A stretch of 64,000 nucleotides of DNA from Paracoccaceae bacterium (GCA_017854585.1 JAFMHK010000001.1:124001-188000); one strand, 5' to 3'; numbered from the stretch's first letter, positions 54,348-64,000 are shown. The notes: a model not told the origin generated them from the letters alone. Numbers and translations are program-made.

Positions 54348-54967
54348 CAATTGAGGCCGTAATTTTCGATATCGGTAATGTGCTGATCGAATGGCAACCT
54401 GAACGGTATTATGATCGCGTGATCGGAAGGGATCGGCGCGAACAACTGTTTGCCACGGTTGATCTGCACGGAATGAACGAGCGGTTGGACATGGGCGAAG
54501 GGTTTCGCGACGTGATCTATGAAACCGCTGATGCCTACCCTGATTTCCGTGACGAGATACGCCGTTGGCACGATAACTGGATCGAACTGGCGCACCCTGT
54601 GATCCCCCATTCCGTCAAGCTGCTGCGTGTCCTGCGCGCCAAGGGTGTGCCTGTTTTCGCGCTGACGAATTTCGGAGTGGAAAGCTATGCCTACGCGCAG
54701 ACGCAGTTCGATTTCCTGAACGAATTCGACCATGAATATGTTTCGGGCCAGATGAAGGTGACCAAGCCGTCGCCACAGATTTTTGCGATGGTCGAGGAAC
54801 ATTCCGGCCTGCCGCCCGAGGCGCTGTTGTTCGCCGATGACCGGGCAGCCAACATAACAGCCGCCCGTGTACGTGGATGGCATGCCCATCTGTTCGAGAA
54901 TCCGCAGGGTTGGGCGGATGAACTGGTGGCACACGGATTGCTGAGCAAAGATGAGGCCGTCGCATGA
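54344..54967 (+). CDS. HAD-superfamily hydrolase (YihX-like subfamily)
   Basis: A 207-residue HAD phosphatase with motif I FDIGNVLIEW, motif II LTNFG near residue 107, lysine in VTKPSPQIF near 139 and motif III FADDRAANI. The glycine in DxG after the nucleophile is common in this subfamily. Substrate unknown, perhaps a sugar phosphate. Overlaps neighbours by 4 bases on each side. Confidence 0.85.
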   Translation: MTIEAVIFDIGNVLIEWQPERYYDRVIGRDRREQLFATVDLHGMNERLDMGEGFRDVIYETADAYPDFRDEIRRWHDNWIELAHPVIPHSVKLLRVLRAKGVPVFALTNFGVESYAYAQTQFDFLNEFDHEYVSGQMKVTKPSPQIFAMVEEHSGLPPEALLFADDRAANITAARVRGWHAHLFENPQGWADELVAHGLLSKDEAVA

Positions 54968-55863
54968 GCCCGCGTATCATTACACCTGCCATTGAAGACG
55001 AGTTGGACTGGCGCGCGCTGGCCGACGCGATTGCCGCTGGCCACCATCGGCCGCGCGCCGAGATAGCCGATACCTTTCTGTATCGCGATCGCGACACCAT
55101 GCTGACCCGGTCCGCATGGATCGATGGGTTGGGGTCGCTGGTGAAGGTCGCCATGATCATGCCGAACCAACCCGCCGCCATTCAGGGCGGTGTGATGTTG
55201 TTCAACGACACCACCGGCGTGCTGGACGCGGTGTTGGATTTCGGGCTGGTTACGAAATGGAAGACCGTCGGTGACAGTGTTCTGGCGGCAAGCTTGTTGG
55301 CACGTCCCGATAGCCGAAAGATCCTGATCGTGGGGGCGGGCACTGTTGGGCGGAACCTGTGGGAAGCCTATGGCGCGATGTTTCCCGGCGCTGAATTCAC
55401 CATCTGGAACCGCACCCCTGCAGGGGCGGCGGCGTTCGCGCAGGATTGCCCCGGAACACGGATCGCCAGCGATCTGGAGCAAGCCGTGGGCGAGGCCGAT
55501 ATCGTTGCGTCCGCCACGATGACGACCGAGCCGATCTTGCATGGCGCATGGTTTCGCCCCGGCCAGCATATTGATCTGATCGGCGCGTATCGCCCCGACA
55601 TGCGAGAGGTTGACGACGCAACGCTGACGCGCGCGCGTATCTTCGTGGATAGCCGCGATACGACCATCGCCCACATTGGCGAATTGAAGATCCCGCTGGC
55701 CAATGGCGTCATTGCCGAAACAGATGTGTTGGCTGATTATTACGACCTGCCGTCCGGGGCATTCGCGCGCCAGTCGGCTGATGAGATTACCTTGTTCAAG
55801 AACGGTGGCGGCGCGCATCTTGATTTGATGACTGCGTCCTACATACTGAACGCCGTTGGATGA
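54964..55863 (+). CDS. Ornithine cyclodeaminase/mu-crystallin family protein
   Basis: A 299-residue NAD(P)-binding protein with the family Rossmann segment KILIVGAGTVGRNLWEAYGAMFPGAEFTIWNRT (about 119-151) and DLIGAYRPDMREVDD. Members act as ornithine cyclodeaminase, ketimine reductase or amino acid dehydrogenase; specificity cannot be read here. Part of the fghA-HAD-OCD-hydrolase run with 4-base overlaps. Confidence 0.85.
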   Translation: MSPRIITPAIEDELDWRALADAIAAGHHRPRAEIADTFLYRDRDTMLTRSAWIDGLGSLVKVAMIMPNQPAAIQGGVMLFNDTTGVLDAVLDFGLVTKWKTVGDSVLAASLLARPDSRKILIVGAGTVGRNLWEAYGAMFPGAEFTIWNRTPAGAAAFAQDCPGTRIASDLEQAVGEADIVASATMTTEPILHGAWFRPGQHIDLIGAYRPDMREVDDATLTRARIFVDSRDTTIAHIGELKIPLANGVIAETDVLADYYDLPSGAFARQSADEITLFKNGGGAHLDLMTASYILNAVG

Positions 55864-56774
55864 TCTGGTTACTGCTATTGCTGCTGGTCGTGGGCGTTTT
55901 GGGTGCATGGTTTCTGGCCGATGCAACGCAGACAGAACTTTCTGCGGTACGCAAGGCGGCCAACCCCCGGTTGGTAACATTGCCCGCTGGCGTGACCCGC
56001 GCCGACTGGCATGGTGACGTCGATGGCCCTGTTCTGGTGTGCATCCACGGACTGTCCACCGCATCCCATGTCTGGGGGCCGTTGGTGCCGCTTCTGGTGG
56101 ATCAGGGATATCGGGTGCTGACGTACGACCTGTTTGGTCGCGGGTTGTCGGACCGGGTGCCGGGCCCGCAGACCCGCGAGTTTTTTCTGCGCCAGTTCCG
56201 TCAATTGCTGGAGGCGGAAGGGGTTGAGGGGCCTGTTACCCTTGTTGGCTATTCGATGGGTGGGCAGATTGCCGCCGCCCGCGCAGTCGAGGCGCCGGAC
56301 CATGTGGCCCGGTTGATCTTGCTTGCACCAGCGGGGTTGGGGTTTACGCCCGGTCGGATTGTGCAATTGGCGACCGAGATCCCCGTTCTTGGCGATTGGG
56401 TGCAGGCGGTGGTCTGCCCGGTGGTGCAGCAATGGAACCTGATGCGCGCGACCGGAACATCACCCGAAGTTGACGCCGTATTGGCCGAGACTGCCAAGGA
56501 TTTGCGTGTGGATGGCACAATGGCGGGACTGTTGTCTTCGCAACGCAACCTCTTGTCCGAGGGTATGATCGAAGATCACCGGTCGGTCGCACGTTCCGGC
56601 GTGCCATTGGTGGTGCTTTGGGGAGAGGTCGACGCCGTGATACCTGCCTGCGCCATGGGCAGGCTGGCACAGATCAACCGGACCGCGATACAGCATCAGG
56701 TGGCGGGCGCGGGCCATGCCCTGCCCTATACGCATGCGGCCGAGGTGGCGCGCGAGATTGGTGAAACGCTTTAG
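55860..56774 (+). CDS. Membrane-anchored alpha/beta hydrolase
   Basis: A 304-residue alpha/beta hydrolase with an N-terminal hydrophobic segment (about residues 2-20), HGLSTASHVWGPL oxyanion region, nucleophile elbow VGYSMGGQ and C-terminal GAGHALPY histidine. Substrate unknown. Its stop overlaps the convergent MFS gene stop. Confidence 0.83.
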   Translation: MIWLLLLLLVVGVLGAWFLADATQTELSAVRKAANPRLVTLPAGVTRADWHGDVDGPVLVCIHGLSTASHVWGPLVPLLVDQGYRVLTYDLFGRGLSDRVPGPQTREFFLRQFRQLLEAEGVEGPVTLVGYSMGGQIAAARAVEAPDHVARLILLAPAGLGFTPGRIVQLATEIPVLGDWVQAVVCPVVQQWNLMRATGTSPEVDAVLAETAKDLRVDGTMAGLLSSQRNLLSEGMIEDHRSVARSGVPLVVLWGEVDAVIPACAMGRLAQINRTAIQHQVAGAGHALPYTHAAEVAREIGETL

Positions 56775-58015
56775 GCGGCCAGCGGACGCCGTTCCAACGG
56801 CGTTTCCTTCACCGGCAGATGCACAATGGCGGAAACCGCACCCACGGCCACGCCGACCCACCAGACGGCCGTGTAGTCGCCGTAGATGTCGAACAGTTTC
56901 CCGCCAAGCCAGACGCCCAGAAAGCTGCCCAACTGGTGGCTGAAAAAGATGATCCCATACAGCGTCCCCATGTAGCGCAGCCCGTAGATGTAGCCGACCA
57001 GACCCGACGTCAGCGGCACCGTTGCCAGCCAGAGGGACCCCATGACAACCGAGAAGATGATGACGCTGGTAGGTGTGATCGGGAATATGATGAAGATGCC
57101 AGCCGCCAAGGTGCGGCCCACGTATATGCCTGCCAGCAGATATTTCTTGGGAAACCGCTTGCCCAGCCAGCCAGCGGTTATCGTGCCTGCGATATTGGCA
57201 AGGCCAATCAGTGAGATGGCCAAGGCCCCAAGGGCGCTTGTGGTGGTGATGCCGATGCCATGGAGTAGAGAGCCCGGTGCAATGGGTCCGCAAAGCTCGG
57301 TCACGAAGGCCGGGAAATGGGCGGTGATGAAGCCAAGCTGATAACCGCAGGAAAAGAAACCCACGAAGATCAGGGTAAAAGATGGGTCGCGAAATGCGGT
57401 TCCCAGCGCTTGGGACATGGATTTCTCAAGCTCGGCCTTGCTGCCCTGTGCCGGGGCACGCAGCATCGGCAGAACAAACAGAGCCGCAAGGATCAGCCCG
57501 GCAAACACAAGGAACACGCTTTGCCAAGGCATCAGCGTCATAAGGCCCACAGCCAGCGGAGGCCCGACGATCTGTCCGATGGATCCTGCTGCGGTTGTAA
57601 TGCCAAGCGCCATGGAGCGGTTCTCATCCGAAGCGGCGCGACCGACGATTGCGAGAATCAGGCCAAAGCCGGTGCCCGCGATTCCAAACCCCACAAGGAT
57701 TTCAAGCAGTTGGTGTTGTTCTGGCGTGACGGCGAAAGCTGACAGGACAAGCCCGAGAGCGTACAGCGCGGCACCAAGGACGATGGCTTTGCGGTCACCG
57801 AACTTTTCCGCGATGGCTCCAAAGAATGGCTGACCTATTCCCCAGGCAAGATTCTGGATGGCGATGGCGAGGGAGAATTCAGCGCGCAGCCAGCCAAATT
57901 CCTCGGCAATGGGGATCTGGAACACCCCAAAGCTGGACCTGATCGCAAAGCTGGCAATGATGATGACGCAGCCGCCAATAAGGACTGGGGAAATAAGACT
58001 GGCTTGGCGATCCAT
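56771..58015 (-). CDS. MFS transporter
   Basis: A 414-residue twelve-helix major facilitator protein with a family loop GDRKAIVLGA after helix 2 and a C-terminal half homologous in pattern. It resembles monocarboxylate/OFA-type carriers, but the substrate is not clear. It diverges from zapE across 154 bp and converges with the hydrolase gene. Confidence 0.85.
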   Translation of the reverse strand: MDRQASLISPVLIGGCVIIIASFAIRSSFGVFQIPIAEEFGWLRAEFSLAIAIQNLAWGIGQPFFGAIAEKFGDRKAIVLGAALYALGLVLSAFAVTPEQHQLLEILVGFGIAGTGFGLILAIVGRAASDENRSMALGITTAAGSIGQIVGPPLAVGLMTLMPWQSVFLVFAGLILAALFVLPMLRAPAQGSKAELEKSMSQALGTAFRDPSFTLIFVGFFSCGYQLGFITAHFPAFVTELCGPIAPGSLLHGIGITTTSALGALAISLIGLANIAGTITAGWLGKRFPKKYLLAGIYVGRTLAAGIFIIFPITPTSVIIFSVVMGSLWLATVPLTSGLVGYIYGLRYMGTLYGIIFFSHQLGSFLGVWLGGKLFDIYGDYTAVWWVGVAVGAVSAIVHLPVKETPLERRPLAA

Positions 58016-58169
58016 GTAAGTCCCTCATGCGCGGCTGGCTGACTTTGGATTGATACCCGGAGGGCGTCAATTCAGATGTCATGATGAATTGGGCAACGAA
58101 AACTTCTGTGACCCGTAACATGTTATTTCCTTGTGGAAATTCCGTGCTTATTCGCGCTAAGTCAGCGTT

Positions 58170-59243
58170 ATGTCGCAACATCTGACCGCCCTTTACGATA
58201 CCCGCGTCGCCGAAGGTGTGCTGCGCCCGGACCCGGCGCAACGGGCGGTCTTGCAGCGGCTGGAACTTCTGCGAGAGACGCTTGAGGCTCCGCAGCGCAA
58301 GGGGTTCCTGACCCGGTTCCGCAAGGCCGAGCCAATGGCGAAACAGGGGCTGTACCTTTGGGGCGGGGTGGGGCGCGGCAAGTCCATGTTGATGGACCTG
58401 TTTTTTGCTCATGTGGGCATAACCCAGAAGCGCCGCGTTCATTTCCATGCCTTCATGCAAGAGGTGCAGGGCGCGTTGCATGAGGTTCGGAAGACCGGCG
58501 TGGACGACGCGATCAAACCGGTGGCCGAGGCGATAGCGAAAGACCTCCGGCTGCTGTGTTTCGACGAAATGCAGATCACCGATATTGCCGATGCGATGAT
58601 CGTGGGCCGCCTGTTCGAGCGTCTGTTCGCGGCTGGCGTTTTCATTATCACAACGTCGAACCGGGCCCCGACAGACCTGTACAAAGACGGACTGAACCGG
58701 GACCTTTTTGTCCCTTTTATTAATCTGTTGGAAGACCGGCTGGAGGTTGATCAGCTGGAGGCGATGACCGATTATAGGCAAGATCGGCTGGCCGGAGCGC
58801 AGACGTATTTCACGCCTGCCGATGCGGTAGCCAGACGTCAGGTCGACATCATCTGGCGCGATCTGACCGGCGGTCGGGAAGAGCTGCTGACCCTTGAGGT
58901 GAAGGGACGCCACGTGGTCATTCCGCGATATTGGGCGGGCATGGCGCGGGCGGGGTTTCATGACCTGTGCGGCAAGCCGTTGGGGCCTGCGGATTATCTT
59001 GCGCTGGTGGGGGCGATCAAGCTGCTGGTTCTGGAGGATGTGCCGGAGCTGAGCCCTGCGAAATCAAACGAGGCCAAGCGGTTCGTGACGTTGATCGATA
59101 CGCTTTACGAAGGAAAAGTTGCGCTGGTGATCAGTGCCGACGCCGAAGCCGAAAACCTGTACGCCGAAGGGACCGGAAGTTTCGAGTTCGAGCGCACGGC
59201 CAGCCGATTGCGCGAGATGCAAAGCGCCGATTGGGTGACGTGA
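58170..59243 (+). CDS. zapE: ZapE, AFG1-type ATPase of cell division
   Basis: A 357-residue P-loop ATPase with Walker A GGVGRGKS at 65-72, Walker B LLCFDEMQITD near residues 128-138 and the AFG1 segment TSNRAPTDLYKDGLNRDLFVPFI. In E. coli ZapE destabilises FtsZ rings; the family also has mitochondrial quality-control members. Confidence 0.93.
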   Translation: MSQHLTALYDTRVAEGVLRPDPAQRAVLQRLELLRETLEAPQRKGFLTRFRKAEPMAKQGLYLWGGVGRGKSMLMDLFFAHVGITQKRRVHFHAFMQEVQGALHEVRKTGVDDAIKPVAEAIAKDLRLLCFDEMQITDIADAMIVGRLFERLFAAGVFIITTSNRAPTDLYKDGLNRDLFVPFINLLEDRLEVDQLEAMTDYRQDRLAGAQTYFTPADAVARRQVDIIWRDLTGGREELLTLEVKGRHVVIPRYWAGMARAGFHDLCGKPLGPADYLALVGAIKLLVLEDVPELSPAKSNEAKRFVTLIDTLYEGKVALVISADAEAENLYAEGTGSFEFERTASRLREMQSADWVT

Positions 59244-59260
59244 CGGCGCGTATGAAAACG

Positions 59261-59290
59261 GTATGCATCCTGTATGCAACCGATGCATAC
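59261..59290. repeat. Inverted/phased ATGCA repeat downstream of zapE
   Basis: GTATGCATC (59261-59269) is the reverse complement of GATGCATAC (59282-59290), with a further GTATGCA (59272-59278) between. TATGCA recurs 11 bases apart (59262 and 59273). The core resembles the CATGCAYA units between bchY and bchZ. Confidence 0.7.
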
Positions 59291-59391
59291 GCCAACCGAC
59301 TTGGATTGGCAGCCACGGCCCGACCGGGCGGAGGCAGCGAAGCCTTAACTGTCGTGTCGTGCCGTGGGATTGCGGGCAGGGCGAGCCGCGA

Positions 59392-59913
59392 TCACATCAT
59401 CGGCAGGGCAGCATCGCAGGTGATCGGCACCTCTTCGCTGTAGGCCTGCAGCGGTGTCAGCGGGTCGATGGATGACGGTTCGATCCAAGTGTTGGCGATG
59501 CAGATATCCTGATAAAGATTGCCACCGTTGAAGCCGAAGCCGGTTGCGCCGCAGTTGTCCACGGTGCCGTTTGCGTTCCATGCCTGATAGCTTGATTCAA
59601 GACTGTAGCCGCCCATTGGGAAGGCGCGTGTATTGGTGTCGAAATACAGTTCCCAAGTGGTGGCTGGTGAAAGCTGCGACAGGGTCCACGATCCGACGGG
59701 AATGCCGTCGTGATAGCCGAAAATGGCGAAATTGGTGACCTGATCTTGGGTGATGATCCCTGTGTTCAGAAGTGCATCGGGAAATTCGATGAGGCCACGC
59801 ATGGTATAGCCCGCGCCACCAAGCCAGCAGAAGTGGAACTTGGCCGCCGCCGCAGGTTGGGCGGCAAAGGCAAGCGCTGCCGCGATCAATGTGACGGGGG
59901 TGATCAGACGCAT
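59392..59913 (-). CDS. Secreted hypothetical protein
   Basis: A 173-residue protein with a clear signal peptide (MRLITPVTLIAAALAFAAQPAAA, cut before AKF). The mature part is rich in Gly, Asn, Thr and aromatic residues with four cysteines (in FCW, DNCG, DICI and ITCD), suggesting a disulphide-bonded beta-rich fold. I do not recognise a family. It begins 3 bases after folC on the same strand. Confidence 0.7.
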   Translation of the reverse strand: MRLITPVTLIAAALAFAAQPAAAAKFHFCWLGGAGYTMRGLIEFPDALLNTGIITQDQVTNFAIFGYHDGIPVGSWTLSQLSPATTWELYFDTNTRAFPMGGYSLESSYQAWNANGTVDNCGATGFGFNGGNLYQDICIANTWIEPSSIDPLTPLQAYSEEVPITCDAALPMM

Positions 59914-59916
59914 GGG

Positions 59917-61188
59917 TCAGCCATTGTCCTTCAGAATCGTGCCGGCAAGATAAAGCGAGCCGCAGATGACGACACGGGCCGCCGGGTCATTGGCAACGAC
60001 GGTCTTCAACGCATCCATGACCGAAGGGGCGGTTGTTGCGTCAAGCCCCTCGGATCGGGCGATGGCAACGGTTTCGTCTGCGGTAAGGGTCGCGGTCTGG
60101 CCGGGAATGGTGACACCGTGAAGGGTTTTGGCGATCGCGCCGAGAGGGCGGAGAAAACCGGCAATGTCCTTGGTGTTCAGCATTCCGACGATCAGGTGTG
60201 TGGGACGCCGAGGAAGGCGGGACAGGGTTTCGACCAGGGCGGCAGCGGCGGCCGGGTTGTGCCCACCGTCAAGCCATAGTTCAGCGTTGGGGGCGACGTC
60301 ACGCAGCGGGCCATGGATCAGGCGCTGCATCCGCGCGGGCCAATATGGGTTGGTGACGGCGGCGGAATAGGCCGCGTCGCCCATGCGCAGGTGGCGCAGG
60401 GCGGCAAGTGCGGCCCCGGCGTTCTGCACCTGATGCCTGCCGAGCAGCCGGGGGAGTGGCAGGTCGAGAAGGCCCTCTTCATCCTGAAAGATCATGCGGC
60501 CGTTTTCTTCGGCGACATGCCAGTGCTGCCCGTGAACGAGCAGTGGCGCGCCAAGGCGGTTCGCAGTGGCCTCGATCACCTCAAGCGCTTCATCATGCTG
60601 GGGTCCGACGATACAGGGCACGCGGCGCTTGATGATGCCGGCCTTTTCGGCCGCGATCAGGGCAAGTGTGTCGCCAAGGTATTGCTGATGGTCCAGATCG
60701 ACCGGCGTGATGATTGTAAGTAGCGGATCGTCGATGACGTTGGTGGCATCAAGCCTGCCGCCAAGGCCGACTTCAAGCAGCGTATAGTCCGCCGGTGTGG
60801 TGGCGAACGCCTGAAATGCGGCGGCGGTCGTGATCTCGAAATAGGTGATGGGAACGGGGCCGTTGGCCTGCAGACAGGTGTCTAATATGCGGGACAGGGT
60901 CTGTTCGTCGATCAGTTCGCCAGCCAGCCGGATGCGTTCATGAAAGCGCGCCAGATGAGGGGAGGTATAGGCATGAACGGTATGGCCCGCCCCCTCCAGA
61001 CCGGCGCGGATCATGGCTTGGGTCGAGCCTTTGCCGTTGGTTCCCGCCACATGGATGACGGGGGGAATCAGCCGTTCAGGGTGGTCGAGGGCTGCCAGAA
61101 TACGGTGCATCCGGTCCAGCGTCAGGTCGATGATCTTGGGGTGGAGCGACATCATCCGGTCAAGGAGGATGTCGGAGTCTGCGGTCAT
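59917..61188 (-). CDS. folC: FolC, dihydrofolate/folylpolyglutamate synthase
   Basis: FolC adds glutamate to dihydropteroate and extends folate polyglutamates. The 423-residue Mur-ligase-fold protein has the P-loop [11 protein letters not shown] (about 46-56), GGRLDATN near 152 and the C-terminal domain [11 protein letters not shown] near 313. Its ATG overlaps the accD stop by 4 bases. Confidence 0.95.
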   Translation of the reverse strand: MTADSDILLDRMMSLHPKIIDLTLDRMHRILAALDHPERLIPPVIHVAGTNGKGSTQAMIRAGLEGAGHTVHAYTSPHLARFHERIRLAGELIDEQTLSRILDTCLQANGPVPITYFEITTAAAFQAFATTPADYTLLEVGLGGRLDATNVIDDPLLTIITPVDLDHQQYLGDTLALIAAEKAGIIKRRVPCIVGPQHDEALEVIEATANRLGAPLLVHGQHWHVAEENGRMIFQDEEGLLDLPLPRLLGRHQVQNAGAALAALRHLRMGDAAYSAAVTNPYWPARMQRLIHGPLRDVAPNAELWLDGGHNPAAAAALVETLSRLPRRPTHLIVGMLNTKDIAGFLRPLGAIAKTLHGVTIPGQTATLTADETVAIARSEGLDATTAPSVMDALKTVVANDPAARVVICGSLYLAGTILKDNG

Positions 61189-62138
61189 GATGTTTTGGGG
61201 CCTGTGCGGGCTGGTGCTGACGAAGGCGGCGCCAGTTCCGGTATCTCAGGTTCTGCCGTGGGTGGTGGCAGATCGCCTTTGATGGCCGGGCTTTGCCCCA
61301 TCAGCATGCGGGTGATTGTGATCAGTTCATCGCGAAGCTTGCCGCGGTGCGTCACCCGGTCAAGCATCCCGTGATCAAGCAGATATTCGGCGCGCTGGAA
61401 GCCTTCAGGCAGTTTTTCGCGGATTGTCTGTTCAATCACGCGGGGGCCGGCAAAGCAGATCAGTGCGTTGGGTTCCGCGATGTGCACATCGCCCAGCATC
61501 GCATAAGACGCCGTGACACCGCCCGTGGTGGGATGGGTCAGCACCACGATATAGGGCAACCCAGCCTCGCGCAGCATCTGCACGGCGATGGTGGTGCGCG
61601 GCATCTGCATCAGGCTGAGGATGCCTTCTTGCATCCGCGCCCCACCAGCTGCGGAGAACAGAACAAGCGGGCATTTGCGTTTCACCGCGGCCTCGGCGGC
61701 GGCGATGATCGCATTGCCGACATACATCCCCATGGAGCCAGCCATGAAGCTGAAATCCTGCGCCGCGGCCACGATGGGGGTGCGCCCGATCTCGCCGGTG
61801 GCAACCAGCATCGCCTCGGCCTCGCTGGTTTGTTTCTGGGCGGCGCGCAGGCGGTCGGGGTATTTCTTTTGATCGCGGAAATGAAGCGGGTCGACGAGCG
61901 GTTTGGGCACCGCAACCTCGACGAACACGCCTGCATCGAACAGCGCGTTGAACCGTTCGCGCGGAGTGATGGCCATGTGATGGTCGCAGTTGGTGCAGAC
62001 GTTTTGGTTATCCGTCAGTTCCCGGTGAAACAGCATGGTGCCGCATTCATCGCATTTGGTCCAAAGGTTCTCGGGCATTTCGCGGCGCGAGAAGATGGAG
62101 TTGATGCGCGGGCGGACGTAGTTGGTAATCCAGTTCAT
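61185..62138 (-). CDS. accD: AccD, acetyl-CoA carboxylase carboxyltransferase beta subunit
   Basis: AccD forms half of the carboxyltransferase making malonyl-CoA. The 317-residue product has a four-cysteine zinc finger C29-C32-C48-C51 and the carboxyltransferase segment [18 protein letters not shown]. Adjacency to folC is common in many bacteria. Confidence 0.96.
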   Translation of the reverse strand: MNWITNYVRPRINSIFSRREMPENLWTKCDECGTMLFHRELTDNQNVCTNCDHHMAITPRERFNALFDAGVFVEVAVPKPLVDPLHFRDQKKYPDRLRAAQKQTSEAEAMLVATGEIGRTPIVAAAQDFSFMAGSMGMYVGNAIIAAAEAAVKRKCPLVLFSAAGGARMQEGILSLMQMPRTTIAVQMLREAGLPYIVVLTHPTTGGVTASYAMLGDVHIAEPNALICFAGPRVIEQTIREKLPEGFQRAEYLLDHGMLDRVTHRGKLRDELITITRMLMGQSPAIKGDLPPPTAEPEIPELAPPSSAPARTGPKTS

Positions 62139-62210
62139 CGATGGTCCTGCGGTTGCCTGTCGCTTGATCCGAGATATGCCGGACGCGGACGGAATGCAAT
62201 CGGCGCGGAC

Positions 62211-63098
62211 TTAGCGGTTGCGTGTCACGGCATAGCGGATAATCGCCCAGACAACGATTGTGGCCACCATGTCTTGCACGATCAACGGGCGTAGGGCTGC
62301 GGTATCAAGCGGGCTGAAGGGCATCGTATAAAGTGCAAGGCCCGACAGGGGGCCATCCAGTGCGACCACCAGAATTGCGACACTGTTGTTGGCAAAGTGG
62401 AGCCCCCACGCCGCGCCAAGCGACCCGGTTGCCGCCGTGAGGTCGGCGGCGCACAGCGCGAAAAGCCCGACCGCTGCAACAATCAGCCACGCATTGCCGC
62501 CCATCGTCGCCGGCTGGTAATGCGCCAGCGCAAACAGGACCGATGGCAGGACCATCCAGATCAGCGGCGAAGCAAAACGCGCGGCCAGTTGTTGTTGGAT
62601 ATATCCCCGAAACAAGATCTCTTCCGCGCCGGTTTGCACCAGAATGCCGACCACAGCCAAGGGCAGGAATGACAGCCAAAGCGACAGGCTGAGGTTGGGC
62701 TGTGGCCGCACGTCCGAGGGCAGCAAGGCCAGAAGCCCGAAAACGGCGGCGCAAACGCCCAACGCAAGCGCGAAGTCACGCACAACGCGGTGCCTTGGGC
62801 CAAAGAGGGTGCCAATGCGACGGCGATGCAGCAGGCGGGCCGCCAGAAAAGGCCCGAGCGCCATGCCGAGGAAGCTGGCCAACAACAAAAGGCTGCCGGT
62901 GGGTGTGCTGCCGGTGGCCATGAGGCGCATCCAGTTCTGCGCGCCATCCCAACCGCTGGTCAGTGTCAGAATGCCAAGAAGGACAACGAAGCCAGCCAGA
63001 TACACGGCCATGACCAGCAAGACGCCCAGCAACAAGCGCCAGATCTGGGGCCGTGCACGGGCGGGGGCGATGAACGCCTGATGGGCCGTATACTGCAT
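62211..63098 (-). CDS. CPBP-family intramembrane metalloprotease
   Basis: A 295-residue membrane protein with about eight hydrophobic segments and the CPBP/Rce1 motifs EEILFRGYIQQ (EExxxR), FALAHYQP (FxxxH) and HFANN (HxxxN/D). Members cleave or modify membrane substrates, for example in bacteriocin immunity; the role here is unknown. It is 72 bp upstream of accD. Confidence 0.88.
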   Translation of the reverse strand: MQYTAHQAFIAPARARPQIWRLLLGVLLVMAVYLAGFVVLLGILTLTSGWDGAQNWMRLMATGSTPTGSLLLLASFLGMALGPFLAARLLHRRRIGTLFGPRHRVVRDFALALGVCAAVFGLLALLPSDVRPQPNLSLSLWLSFLPLAVVGILVQTGAEEILFRGYIQQQLAARFASPLIWMVLPSVLFALAHYQPATMGGNAWLIVAAVGLFALCAADLTAATGSLGAAWGLHFANNSVAILVVALDGPLSGLALYTMPFSPLDTAALRPLIVQDMVATIVVWAIIRYAVTRNR

Positions 63099-63237
63099 CG
63101 TGCCTGCCGCTTTTTGTCTTTTGATTCACCCTAGCCCGAAGGTCTTCTCCGGGCAATCGCGCTTGTGCCATTGAAACGCCCCGTCTATTCCCAAAGGGGA
63201 GAGACGAACACGCCATTTCTAACGGGAGAGCCGCACC

Positions 63238-64000
63238 ATGCTGAAAGGCAAGATGGACAAATCGAAATTGCCAAGCCGCTATGTGACCGAGGGGCCATCG
63301 CGCGCGCCACACCGGTCGTATTTCTATGCGATGGGGCTGAGCGAGGAAGAGATCAACCAGCCCTTCGTGGGTGTGGCCACCTGCTGGAACGAGGCGGCGC
63401 CGTGCAACATCGCGCTGAGTCGTCAGGCGCAGTCGGTCAAGATGGGCGTCAAGCAAGCCAACGGCACCCCGCGTGAGTTCACCACCATCACCGTTACCGA
63501 CGGGATCGCGATGGGCCATGAAGGCATGAGGTCGTCGCTGGCCAGCCGCGATGCGATCACGGACACCGTGGAGCTGACGATGCGCGGGCATTGCTATGAC
63601 GCCTTGGTGGGATTGGCGGGTTGCGACAAATCCCTGCCCGGCATGATGATGGCCATGGTGCGTCTGAACGTGCCGTCGGTGTTCATCTATGGCGGATCGA
63701 TCCTGCCGGGCCGACTGAACGGCAAGGACGTGACGGTGCAAGATGTGTTCGAAGCCGTGGGCCAGCATCAGGCGGGCAACATGAGCGACGAGGCCTTGGC
63801 GGTTCTTGAACGCGTGGCGTGCCCAAGCGCCGGGGCCTGCGGCGGTCAGTTTACCGCTAATACCATGGCGTGCGTGTCCGAAGCGATCGGTCTGGCGTTG
63901 CCGAATTCAAGCGGCGCGCCCGCACCTTACGAAAGCCGCGACCAGTATGGGGTGGCATCCGGTCAGGCAGTGATGAACCTGCTGGAAAAGAACATTCGCG
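63238..64000 (+). CDS. ilvD: IlvD, dihydroxy-acid dehydratase (3' truncated by window edge)
   Basis: IlvD dehydrates 2,3-dihydroxy acids in valine and isoleucine synthesis. The visible 254 residues contain the family N-terminus (SRAPHRSYFYAMGLSEEEI), the Fe-S cysteine regions GVATCWNEAAPCNI and GLAGCDKSLPGMMMAM, and CPSAGACGGQFTANTMAC. GGGAGAG lies about 8 bases before the ATG. The frame is open at the window end. Confidence 0.95.
   Translation, partial: MLKGKMDKSKLPSRYVTEGPSRAPHRSYFYAMGLSEEEINQPFVGVATCWNEAAPCNIALSRQAQSVKMGVKQANGTPREFTTITVTDGIAMGHEGMRSSLASRDAITDTVELTMRGHCYDALVGLAGCDKSLPGMMMAMVRLNVPSVFIYGGSILPGRLNGKDVTVQDVFEAVGQHQAGNMSDEALAVLERVACPSAGACGGQFTANTMACVSEAIGLALPNSSGAPAPYESRDQYGVASGQAVMNLLEKNIR

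Noticed and set aside
59254-59443. Possible 62-codon gene after zapE beginning at the ATGCA element
   Set aside because: It runs into the 3' end of the convergent secreted-protein gene, has no clear ribosome-binding site and no family resemblance.

Overview
The window is most of a photosynthesis gene cluster (PGC) from an aerobic anoxygenic phototrophic alphaproteobacterium of the Rhodobacterales, most likely a Roseobacter-group organism, followed by housekeeping and accessory genes. This rests on recognisable protein families and gene order: a tetraheme reaction-centre cytochrome (pufC) with no pufX, an oxygen-dependent ring cyclase (acsF) with no bchE in view, a PpsR/PpaA regulator pair, and spheroidenone-type carotenoid genes (crtA, crtI, crtB). 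DNA is GC-rich, and most genes within a transcription unit overlap by 4 bases or lie a few bases apart.

Photosynthesis cluster, about 1-41800. A rightward superoperon begins in the truncated crtF and runs bchCXYZ-pufQBALMC, then dxs. A leftward operon bchG-pucC-like-bchP-idi lies opposite, preceded by ppsR and ppaA, also leftward. Divergent from ppaA is a long rightward operon, bchFNBHLM-lhaA-puhABC-orf-acsF-puhE-hemA, followed by cycA with its own terminator. A leftward crtA-bchI-bchD-bchO operon diverges from crtI-crtB-tspO. Together these supply bacteriochlorophyll a from 5-aminolevulinate, carotenoids, the LH1-reaction centre complex, its assembly factors, a soluble cytochrome donor and the master regulators. 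PpsR-type operators (TGT-N12-ACA, usually TGTC-N10-GACA) occur before bchC, bchG, between ppaA and bchF, and between crtA and crtI.

Translation/transcription block, about 41800-47400: leftward rimP-nusA-ylxR-infB, with a terminator-like hairpin in the leader and a shared terminator against tspO.

Accessory region, about 47400-58000: an I78-type inhibitor, the glutathione-dependent formaldehyde pathway (frmA at 47.8 kb, fghA at 53.5 kb), a GNAT acetyltransferase, a NYN-domain protein, a TetR regulator with a sulfotransferase, an AEC transporter, HAD, ornithine-cyclodeaminase-like and alpha/beta hydrolase genes, and an MFS carrier. The right end, about 58000-64000, holds zapE, a leftward CPBP-accD-folC-hypothetical run and the start of ilvD. 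No rRNA, tRNA, CRISPR, IS element or prophage was seen. The most distinctive features are a phased 11-bp repeat plus a 32-codon reading frame between bchY and bchZ, and a perfect palindrome over the bchG start that looks like operator, promoter -10 and possible RNA hairpin at once.
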